Source of the DNA: Gari tellinella
Taxonomy: Eukaryota > Mollusca > Bivalvia > Cardiida > Psammobiidae
Assembly: GCA_922989275.2 (NCBI GenBank)
Contig: OV277874.1
Span: 15,612,154-15,676,153 of the forward strand
Direction of reading: 5' to 3'
Length of the DNA: 64,000 nt
Part shown: in pieces, positions 22,601-34,600 of the stretch
How positions within the stretch are numbered: the stretch's first letter is position 1
How the letters are laid out: every line of letters starts with the position of its first letter
Notes under the pieces: model-generated
Told to the model about the DNA's origin: nothing
The model's database searches: none
Seen by the model: only the letters and a program-made list of their open reading frames with translations
Translations under genes and position numbers: made by a program

Positions 22601-25600
22601 CTAGATATCAAAATATATACAACTGAAATAGTCACTCCAGAATTATAGCCCTTGTCCATGATGACACTTCCTCTCAGCAAGCTCTTTCAATTTCAGAGGT
22701 CCCTCTCTACAACGACACCCAACGGGAGATAAAAAATGTGTGCGTTGTGCAGAGGGAGTCGTTATAGGGAGGGAAATTTGCAAAAAGCTTGAATCCAGAT
22801 CAAACGCTGCGTAACGCGGCGTCTGATCTGGATTCAAGCTGTTTGTCACTCGTCATTAAGTTTTTTCTTTTCAAAATGTTCAATATGTAACTTTGAGAAA
22901 AACAGCAGACGACAACTTTAAGCAGACTATATTGCAGCAGTAAAAGCGTTGGACATAATTGTCCTGTTTAGGGAAATGCAGGAAGGGTGGTTGTAAGGAG
23001 AGAGTTGTTGTTGGGAGGGCTGTTGTAGGGAGGGAGCACTGTATTTAGATATCAAGACGGATACAACTGAAATAGTCACAATAGATGTCTTCTCTAGGAC
23101 ATGTGCAATCTAGCAATACAGGGGCCCGTTTCATAAAACTTCTTACGACAAATGTTGTCGTAAGTCAGATTATAAAAATCTCAATTATAATTTATTTCTC
23201 CATCTAATCCTTTCTTGTGACATCTTTTTGGAATCGTCTTGAAAAGACGATTCCAAAAAGATGTCACAAGACAGGATTAGATAGAGAAATAAGAAGTAAT
23301 ATGTATTTTAAAGATTTGACTTACGACAACATTTGTCGTAAGATGTTTTATGAAACGGGCCCCTGGTACTTATCACAATTGATTAGCATGGGTAATTGTA
23401 CAGTGTTCCCTCCCTACAACGGCCCTCCCAATAAAGACTCCCTCCTTACAACGACACTTGCCATAGTTCCCTTAACAGGACTATTATGTCTAACGCTTTC
23501 ATTGCTGCAAATCGTCTGCTTAAAGTTGCTGTCTGGTGTTTTGCTCAAAGTTATAATATAAGTGGATTTTTTGATTGAATAAATATACATTTACATGTAA
23601 TAACGAGTGACAAACAGCTTGAATCCAGTTCAGACGCCATGTTACGCGGCATCTGATCTGGATTCAAGCTGTTTGAAAATGTATGCCAAGTCTTAATTTT
23701 CCCTCTCTATAACAACTCCCTCCAAACAACATACACAATCTGTTTCTCCCATTGGGTGTCGTTGTAGAGAGGGAGTGCTGTAGTACTAAATCTTAATTAC
23801 CTTCAGATAATGACATATATAGGCTAGGTTACTTTTGTTTCTTTAGGATGATCAACACCAGAATTAGGTGGCTAATAGAAGGCTAACTTTAGCAGGCTGA
23901 AAGTTAAAAATATTATTTCGAGGTGTAGGAGGAGGAGGGTTAACTGAAATTACAGTAAAACCTCTCTATTACGACCACTAAATTATGTTAATTATTAGAG
24001 TGTTTACGGTAGGTGACAGCTTAAAGCAAGGTGACAGTGAAACAGATCTCCTATAGGAGCTTTCTGTTTTACTGTCACCTTGCTTTAACCTGTCACCTTG
24101 CTTTTATACGGCCAATTAACCTTCCCTTTAGCGGTCGTAATAGCGAGGTTTTACTTACATGTGTTGTAAATCTCAGAACCAACAAGTTTTTCTTCAATAT
24201 TTGAAGGTCTCCATTCTTGGAACTGAGTCAGCTGGCTGGCTATGAGTTGTATAAAGGAGAGGATGTACCTGCTGGCGGAATCATCACGGGAATAGGCAAA
24301 GTCTCAGGGTAAGTCTTTATAAAAAGAGTTTAAACATTTTCATGCAATTGCAATTTTCAATATTTTTAGCTCACCTGAGCACAAAGTGCTCAATGTGAGC
24401 TATTGTGATCGGTTGCCGTCCGTCGTACGTCCGTGTCGGTGTCCGTGTCGTCTGTTCACAATTTGTTTCATATAACTTCTTCTCTAAAACCAATGGCCCA
24501 ATATTAACCAAACTTGGTCAGATGCATACTGTAGTTGTGAGCTTTAAAAATTGTTTAAAAAAGTGGGTGGGGCAATCAGTCTTGTTGCCATGGCAACCAT
24601 GCACAATATCTAAAAAAATATTCTTCTCAAAAACGACTGGTCCGATTTCAATTTGGTTTTCACCAAAGTGTTTCTCAATTAATATACTTTCAAATTTGTT
24701 CAAAGAATTTTGATCCGTCAAAAAACTTGGCCGCCAGAGGGCGTGGTCATTTTCCGTATTTACGTAATATTGACAACTAAAGTCAAAACTTTAAACATCT
24801 TCTTGTCAATAACTATAAGTCCTAGGACAACCAAATTTCACATGTAGCATCATGTTGTGAACCTTTAGCAAGATTGTTCAAATAATGACCCCCAGGTCAA
24901 AAATGGCCCTGCCCGGGGCTTATCAGTTTTTCATAGGAAAACCTTTATAAATCTTCTTCTCTAAAACTGTATGGCCTAGACCTTTTACATTTGGCATGTA
25001 GCTTTGCCTTATGGACCTCTACTAAGAGTATTCAAATCATGACCCCAGGGTCAAAAATGGCCCCGCCCGGGGCTTATCAGTTTTACATAGACTTATATAG
25101 GAAAACCTTTAAAATCTTCTTCTCTGAATCCGTAAGGCCCAGACCTTTTATATTTGGCATCTAGCTTTGCCGTATCGTCCTCTACCAAGATCGTTCAAAT
25201 CATGACCCCAGGGTGAAAAATGGCCCCGCCCCGGGGCTTATCAGTTTTACATAGACTAATATAGGAATAAACCTTTAAAAATCTTCTACTCTGAAATCCT
25301 AAGACCCAGACCTTTTATATTTGGCATTTAGCTTTGCCTTATGGTCCTCTACCAAGATTGTTCCAATCATGACCTCTGGGTCAAAAATTGCCCCGCCCCG
25401 GGCTTATCAGTTTTACATAGACTTATATAGGAATAAACCTTTAAAACTCTTCTTCTCTGAAAACCTAAGACCCAGACCTTTTATATTTGGCATCTAGCTT
25501 TATCTTATGGTCCTCTACTAAGATTGTTCAAATCATGACCCCCCGGATCAAAAATGGCCCCGCCCCGGGGCTTATAAGTTTTACAAAGACTTAGGTAGTA

Positions 25601-28600
25601 AACCATTTAAAAATCTTCTTTTCTGAAACCGTAAGGCCCATACCTTTTATATTGTGCATCTAGCTTTGCCTTATGGTCCTCTACCAAGATTGTTCAAATC
25701 ATGACCCCAGGATTAAAAATGGACCCACCACGGGGCTTATCAGTTTTACATAGACTTCTACAGGAAAACCTAATTCCGAGTTGTTTCAGTTTCATGCAAC
25801 AGTCTACATACATGCAATGACAAACTTCATTATGCATCGAGTATAACACAATAGTTCCTCAGGTGAGCTATTTAGGGCCGCATGCGGCTCTTGTTATTAC
25901 ATTGCAATTGTGTTTAGTTTCGTTTACTCCATTACAATATACCTTTTTACGCTTTTTGTGTCACCTGCTGTAGAGATCACTTTTCCGGTGTCCGCCCGAG
26001 CTCATAAATCAATACTTACGTGGCTAAAATAACTAGCCACTGAAAGACTTTTCCTCAGTCCATTGATGAACTACCCCCCATTGTATTCGATCGGCGAGAA
26101 AAAGCATGAATCACAAGCTTGCACCGGGTATACCAATCTCAGTTGGTGTGAAATTACAGGTAACTGATCTCAAGTTGTCTAGAGAGACCCTCACATACTC
26201 ACACTCAAGGTTTATTTCAATGGGTTTTACTAACCAAACTAACAAATTTAAGGTACAGGCCTCACATGAAACGCTTGGGTGAGTATATCCCTAGACAAGT
26301 AAGCAGTAAAGGACAAAACTTGCACATGGCGGCATGCTTTGATAGCTGGTTAGGTGTTATGACAGAAAGATCATCAGATGTCTTTAAGTGAAAAACATTA
26401 ACCTGATCATTTCTTGTGACTTTAATCTGGCCAGTTGTGGGACATAAGGTTAGGGGTAGGGTTAGTCTCCAGATCATTCTATAACAAAGTTAGAGCCAAG
26501 AGAAATTTCAGTTATGTGGTTAGCCACATAAAAGAGAACAAAGGAACATTAAGATTGTGGATACGTCCGTCCGCCTGTCCGTCACGCTTTTTGCGTCACG
26601 CTTAATAACTCCTGCTGTATTGAAGCTTCATGAAGATGAAACTTCATTTATGGAAAGAGCTTGACAAGTGGAAGTGTAAGTATTGAACAAGGGTCATAAC
26701 TCTTTCATCAATATTGTGAGAGTTATTCCCCTTTTCAACATTTTCTTTTCATGCAGATTTCTTCTGTTTTACTGAAGATTTTGAAATGAAATTTCTTTTA
26801 TGAAAAGAGAATGTTCGACTGATGCTTGCTGGCAGGTGACACACATGTTCTGAGGAACCCATCTAATTTAATTTTATCCTACTGAAAAGAAAATAGTTCA
26901 CTTTTTAGTTCACTCCTTGACCATCATCTACACTGTTTGTCATTTTCAGATATATTGATAAAATAAACTGTAAATGGTAAAAAATGGACTAGACTTATTT
27001 TGAAATTGGAAATGTCCATTAAAAGTTTCAGGGGTGAATGTGTTATTGTTGTTTATTATTCAGGGTAGAATGTATGATAGTCGCTAATGACCCCACAGTG
27101 AAGGGAGGCTCGTACTATCCTATTACAGTGAAGAAACATGTGAGGGCACAGGAGATAGCTCAACAGAATCACCTCCCTTGTATATATCTAGGTAAGACCA
27201 GCATAACAGAGTTATCTCCCTTGTATATATCTAGGTAAGGTAATCATAACAGAATTATCTACCTTCTATATATATCAAGATAAAATCAGCATAACAGAGT
27301 TATCTCCCTTGTATATATCTAGATAAGATCAGCATAACAGAGTTATCTCCCTTGTATATATCTAGGCAAGACTGGCATAACAGAATTGTCTCCCTTGTAT
27401 ATATATCTAGGTAAGATAAGCATCACATAATTATCTCCCTTGTATATATCTAGATAAGATCCACATATCAGAGTTATTTATCTCCATATATATGTCTAGT
27501 TAAGACGGCATCACAGAATTATCTCCCTTGTATAAATCCAGGTAAGATATGCACCACAAAGTTATCTTCCTCGTATACCTACAGATATTCCTGGTAATTA
27601 TATATCTTTGTAAGTTCATCGGGACAGAATAATCTCCCTTGTATATTCCTCACATAATTATTTCCCTTGTATCTAAATCAGATCAGCACAACAGACATTT
27701 TCTGTTGTATATCACCTCAACAGAAAAATCTTCCCTGTACATATCTAGGTTAGGTTGTACCAGAACCATGTCCTTTGAAACATAGAGTAATCTCCCTTAT
27801 ATACAGTGGAGAAGACGTTATTCTTACCAAATAAACTCGTTTACGCTAAAACTATTATTTCCATTGCAAACTGTTTGCCACTCAGATAACATGAATAGTC
27901 AGAATTGTGATACATTTCGTTTGCCCCTTTACCCTATAACCTGTTTCTAGTATTGAAGACAGGTGACCACTTAAATCAGGTTTAAAGTAAAGCAGAATGC
28001 GCCTTAAAGTGCATTCTGCTTTACTTCAGCCTGCTTTTAGTTAAAATTTGCTAAAATATAGAAACTTTTTCTTATGGTAGATATTCATGACTTATAAATT
28101 TGAACTATATTTTTCTGTGGAGGAATAAATTAAAGGCATAAAAAGGCATATTAATGGGGTAATGGGTTAAATGGGAAAGAAAAATGTCCTCTCTACTGTA
28201 CAAGTCTGCTTATTATATTTCTTATGATATATAATCTTGAGTGTATAAAGGGGAACTATTTCCTTCAGTGGAGGAATAAATTAGAGGCATAAAAAGGCGT
28301 ATGTATGGGGGTAAAGGTTAAATGGTCCTCTCTGCTGTATAAGTCTGCTTGTACACTCATTCTACTAAGTGACTTGCCCTCTTTTACAGTTGACTCCGGA
28401 GGGGCCAATTTACCGCGCCAAGCGGAGGTATTCCCAGACAGGGACCACTTTGGACGAATATTCTTCAATCAAGCCAACATGTCATCCTTGGGAATACCAC
28501 AGGTATAATATTTAGTAGGAAACGTTAACATATGCAGGGCTCCAGATAAGGGGAGTATTTTTAAATTAATAATTTTTTTTTCTGCATTAAACCCTATGGT

Positions 28601-31600
28601 CTTCGAGACGATTCTAATGAGTAGTAACACCATAGGCTTTGGTGCTGAAATAAGTGAGAAAATGTTGGATTTGTTCAGTTCACCCCCTCTTATCTTGAGC
28701 CCTGCATATGTCGCTGGTAATGCTGCTAAATCAAATTCCGCAGCAACAAATTAATCTGCGATTTGCAGTGGCATGTTTTCAATTTAATACATCTAAATTT
28801 TTATCCTATATCTGTTTTCCCAATTAACTCGTCACACGCTAATTGGTGTGATTAATTTAAATAATCTGAAAATAGACAATGTGAAACTATCTTTGTAAAG
28901 GTACATCTTCCATAATGGCTAACGCTGTGAAGTTCTTGTTCACCATTGCTTATATTTATGTAGCCAAAATGTATTGCCCATAACTTTTGTCTCGCCTATA
29001 CAGTGGAGAATCTGTTATTCTTTCCCGTTTAAACGCAAACGTATGCAAACGCAAAACACTAAAACGTAGAAAAGTACAAGTTTTTGACAATTCTGATAAT
29101 TCATCTTTATCTTGGTGGCAAACAGTTTAGAGCCTGATCAGACGCCGGGGTAACCCGGCGTCTGGTCTGGTTCCAAACTGTTTGCACTGCAAATAATAGT
29201 TTTAGCGTAAACGCGTTTATTGGGAAAGAATAACAGATTCTCCACTGTAGCTCCAACATTAACAGGGCCCCAGATAAGAGGACTATTTCTGAAACTAAAT
29301 TTTTATTTCTGCATTAAACCCTATGGTGTCACTATTCATTAGAATCGTCTCGAAGAGACGATTCTAATGAGTAGTAACACTGTAGGATTTTGAACTAAAA
29401 TTAGTGAGAAATGTTTGGTTTGTTCAGTTTACTCCCTCTTATCTTGAGCCCTGATTTACTCTTTACCTGATAGCCCATTTCTAGTATTTAAGATAGGTGA
29501 CTACTTAAAGCAGATTGAAAGAAAAGCAGAATGCGCCTTAAGGCGCATTCTGCTTTACTTGCAACCTGCTTTAAGCTATCATGTGCTAGAATATAGAAAA
29601 TATTCCCTATAATACATATTCATTACTGATTGAATTGGAACTATTTTCTTCAGCGGAGGAATAAATCATGTCGCAAAAAAGTGCTCCTTTTGGGGAAAGG
29701 GTTAAGACTGTAATTATTGTTTTATTCTCAGGTGGCAGTGGTGCTGGGTTCCTGCACGGCTGGAGGGGCATATGTACCAGCCATGGCAGATGAGAGTATT
29801 ATTGTCAGAAAACAGGGAACCATCTTTCTTGGAGGACCCCCATTGGTGGGTTATTTTTATGCCCCCGGCATCTATAGATGTGGAGGCATATAGTAATCGT
29901 CCTGTCCGTCCGTCCGTAACAGGTTAAGTAGATTTTACTGTTTCGTCTAGCATCAACACCACTTACTCAAATGCTTGGATACTTGTACAATTGTTGCCTT
30001 GGACCATTCCCTATCGACCAATATCACCCAACCTTGATTTTGACCTTGACCTTGACCTAATTTGGACTAAGAATATTTTAAATGGGCTATTTCTTGGTTA
30101 ACTAGATTTTACCGTTTCGTCTAGCATCAGCATAACTGACTACAATGCTTTGGTACTTATACAGTTGTTGCCTTGGATCACTACCAATCCACCCATATTA
30201 CCTAACCTTGATTTTGACCTTGACCTAATTTGGACTTAAAATATCTTAAATGGGCTATTTCTTGGTTAACTAGATTTTACCGTTTCGTCTAGCATCAGCA
30301 TAACTGACTACAATGCTTTGGTACTTATACAGTTGTTGCCTTGGATCACTACCAATCCACCCATATTACCCAGTCTTGATTTTGACCTTGACCTTGACCT
30401 AATTTGGACTTAGAAAAAATTCAGAATATATTGTCAAGGATGCCACCGGGGGCATAAGTGTTTATTGAACGCGCATTCTTGTTTGTCTTTAATTTCGTAA
30501 TTCAGTTTCACAAATAGACAAGCTGATCTCAGCTGAGTCTAGAATTAAGATATTTTTAAGCGTGCCTTGGTGAGCTTAATAACTTTTGTATTCTACATGA
30601 GGTTGAGATCAGCTTGTCTCAAAGATTGAGGAGTGACGGATTTCTCTCACATAACCAACGATTTAAACATATTTAAAGCAATAGGCCATTCTAGTAATAC
30701 AGTGATGCATCAAAATGGAATAGAGTGATGTCTTGGAACAGAGTGACGTCATCTAAGTGATCTCCAACATGTTGGAGAAAAGGATATTTGAGATCATTGT
30801 TCACTATTGAAACTTGGGTAGTTCTGTGAGAAATGCAATAACTAAAACAGGGCTCCAGATAAGAGGTAGTTTTTTCAACAAATCCAACATTTTCTCACTC
30901 TTTTTAGCACCAAATCCTATGGTGTTACTACTCATTTGAATCGTCTCGAAGAGACGATTCTAATGAGTAGTGACACCATAGGGTTTAATTCAGAAATAAA
31001 GATTTTAGTTTTTGAAAAACTACCCTTATCTGGTGCTCTGCTAAAATATTTATTTCTGCATTAAACCCCTATGGTGTCACTACTCATTAGAATCATTTAC
31101 ATTAACTTTTGATTACAGAGGTGCTACATTATAGATAGTTTACATGGCTCTAGATAAGAGGGAGTAAAATGAACAAATCTAACATTTTCTCCTTCATGAC
31201 AGCACCAAATCCTATGGTGTAACTACTTATTAGAATAATCTCGAAGAGAGGATTCTAATCAGAAGTGACACCATAGGGTTTAATGTAGACATAAAGATTT
31301 TAGTTTTTGAAATACTCTCCTGAATAGAGTGGAGTGGAGAACTGGGACACCCAAAGCAGTTGAAAACTAAACTCTGGATCTAACTAACTAACCCCTTATC
31401 TGGAGCCCTGGTTTATTTCTGGTTTGATTGCTATCACTAGGTGAAGGCAGCCACAGGGGAGGAAGTGTCGGCTGAGGACTTGGGTGGTGCAGATCTACAC
31501 TGCAGGTAATACGATCATGTATCTTAACTCATTACCCTATAACTTGTTTCTAGTATTGAAAATAGGTGACTACTTAAAGCAGGTTGAAAGTAAAGCAGAA

Positions 31601-34600
31601 TACAAGATACAAGATACAAGAAACTTTATTTATAGTCGGGTGTTTTCACAACATATATAACATTAGCTAAAAGCTATTTACCGACATAATAACATAAGTT
31701 TCTTAACAATAAGATCAACTAACAGCCTGTAAAAGAAATACATTATCATGTTAATACAGTGAAATTCTACAAAGTTTATTATAAAATACATTCATACATC
31801 ACAGATTTTTGATATCACATATGAGATAGCATGCTTTAGCTGCTGCACAAATAGAGAATGAATAGTGGACAGGGGGATTATAAGCAGACAGCATAGACCA
31901 GATCAGACATCAAGTAATTTGTTGCCCCATTAGGGTGAGTGATTGTCTGCATATACCACACCTTTATAAATCCACAACATACACACCTGTTTTATAAATG
32001 TATATTTATAGATTTAGCATCTAATTTATAGATTTAGCATCTTAAGGCACATTCTGCTTTACTTTCAGCCTGCTTTAAGCTACCATCTACTAGGATATAA
32101 AAAGATATTTCCTATGGTTCATAATAATGACTGCTTAAAGAGGATTTATTTGCTTCTGTGGGGGAATAAATTGAAGGTGTAAAAAGGCACATTTATGGGG
32201 TAATTGGTTAAGGGTGATACTACATCCCTTTCCTCCATAGAAGCACCTTTTCGCACATTTAATTTATTTCTACGCCAACAAAATAGTTCCAGTTTATACA
32301 GTAATGAAGATGTACCATAAGAACATTTTAATAGTTTCTGAATCACAGCATATGGTAGCTTAAAGCAGACTGAAAGTACTTTCAACTTATTTCAAGTGGT
32401 CACTTATCTTCGAACTTAGAAACAGGCTATTGGGTAATGAGTTAAAGCTGGCTGAAAGTAAAGCAGAATGTGCCGTAAAAGGCGCATTCTATTTTACTTT
32501 CAACCTTCTTTAAGTTGTCACCTATCTTCAATACAAGAGACAGGCCAAATGCTTTAACAGTTAAACAGAAACACAAGACATTTGTTGAATTGTAGTGATC
32601 CTATGTATGATATATGTATGAAACTCTGGTTGTAGAGCAGGGGTCTTATTAAATGTTGTACAACAAATATTGCCGTACGTCAGATTCTAAAATTCTCAAT
32701 TATTATTTATTTCTCCATCTTATCCTGTCTTGAATCTCTTTGGAATCGTCTTGAAAAGACGATTCCAAAGAGATGTCACAAGCCTGGATTAGGTGTATGT
32801 CAAAGTTTTCACTTACGACCGTTTTTGTCCTACGACCGTCGGACGTTTCGTACAACAGGCCCCTCGATCCAGACTTGTTTTCTCAAGACAATAAAGTGGC
32901 CATAAAATTTGAGTGCATTAACTCAGCCTTTTTACACCACTCTTATTTATTCCTCCACTGAAGAAATTAGTTTCATTTTTACAGTCATGAACATATGCCA
33001 AAAGAAATATTTTCTTTATTCTAGGAGATGGTAGCTTAAAGCAGGCTGAAAGAAAAGCAGAATGTGCCTTAACCCTTTCCCTTATAGAAGCGACTTTTAG
33101 CGCATTCATTTTATTCATCCGCCAAAGAAAATAGTTCCATTTTATACTGTCATGAATATGTACCATAAGAATTTTTTTCTATATCCTAGCAGATAGTAAC
33201 TTAAAGCTGGCTGAAAGTAAAGCAGAATGCGCCCTAGGGCGCATTCTGCTTTACTTTTAGCCTGCTTTAATAGGTCACATATCTTAAATACTAGAAACAG
33301 GCTATGGGTTAAAGGGTTAAAGCACATTTTACTTTACTCTCAAATTGCTTTAAGTGGTCACATGTCTTTAAAACTAAAAGTAGGCTATGGGATCAAGGGT
33401 TAAATCAGTTTGAAAGTAAAGCAGAATATACAAATTAGTTTGAAAGTAAAGCAGAATATACAAATCAGTTTGAAAGTAAAGCAGAATATACAAATCAGTT
33501 TGAAAGTAAAGCAGAATATACAAATCAGTTTGAAAGTAAAGCAGAATATACAAATCAGTTTGAAAGTAAAGCAGAATATACAAATCAGTTTGAAAGTAAA
33601 GCAGAATATACAAATCAGTTTGAAAGTAAAGCAGAATATACAAATCAGTTTGAAAGTAAAGCAGAATATACTTTAAGTTGCATTCTGCTTTAATTCCAGC
33701 CAGGCTCAAAATTTAAGCAACCATCCGCCAACAGATTATGGGGTTTAGGGTTAAATATGTATTTGATACACAGATTCAAAGAGCTATTCTCTATGCCAGT
33801 TTGTTTCTCAATTTTACAGTAAATCTGGCGTAACAGATTACTATGCTCAGGATGATTCACACGCTCTCCACCTGGCCAGAAATGTGATCAGAAATATCAA
33901 CTATACCAAGGATCCACAGGTACACATTTCAGCTTCATACTGTGCTATAAAACTTTTTTTATTAAACTTTTAAGTTGAGTCTTAGATCGTTCTGAAGCAT
34001 TTGATTGGTCAGATTTGAGCTTTTGCTTAAATCTGACCAATCAAATGCTTTAGAACTAGAATTAGACTTAATGCAGTTAAGCTCAAAATTTGACTATATT
34101 TGGTGGAAGGTAAAATTGCCGTTTATTTTTGGGGGTTTTCTTACTCGATATATAGCTCTAGTTTCAAACGGTTACCTAAGATAGTTATTGAGAAATGTTG
34201 CCTTACAAAATATTAATGCAAAAACCAACAAAAACAACGCAGGCAGCACCTTGGGGCAATCACATTAGCTCACCTTCACACTTTGTGCCTGGTGAGCTAA
34301 AAAGTCATAAAATCCTCAGCACCAACAGGGCTTTGATTAGTTTTACTATGATTTCTTTGATTGATTTGTAGGTAACAGTTATAAAACCCAAAGAGCCCCT
34401 CTTCCCGGCTGATGAGTTATACGGTATAGTTGGAGGAAACTTAAAGAAGACATTTGATATTCGTGAGGTAGGTGAAAAAAAACCATTTAAACTTTCCGCG
34501 ATAACTTTTGTCAGGGTTTTATGACAGGTTGTTGCTAAAAGATTAAAAGAAAAGCAGAAAGCCCAATTAACCCATTACCCTCATAGCCTGTTTCTATTTT

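Noticed and set aside
23217..23561. 114-codon frame across families E and C
   Set aside because: It spans the borders of two unrelated MITEs, so it cannot be a single gene.
24405..24721. Frames of 67-102 codons at the start of the family M element
   Set aside because: Same pseudo-protein is expected from other M copies and is interrupted in them; the element is non-coding.
33374..33709. Two overlapping frames of about 90-110 codons on opposite strands with repeated ten-residue units
   Set aside because: They result from a 30 bp minisatellite whose length is divisible by three; no start context, no homology.
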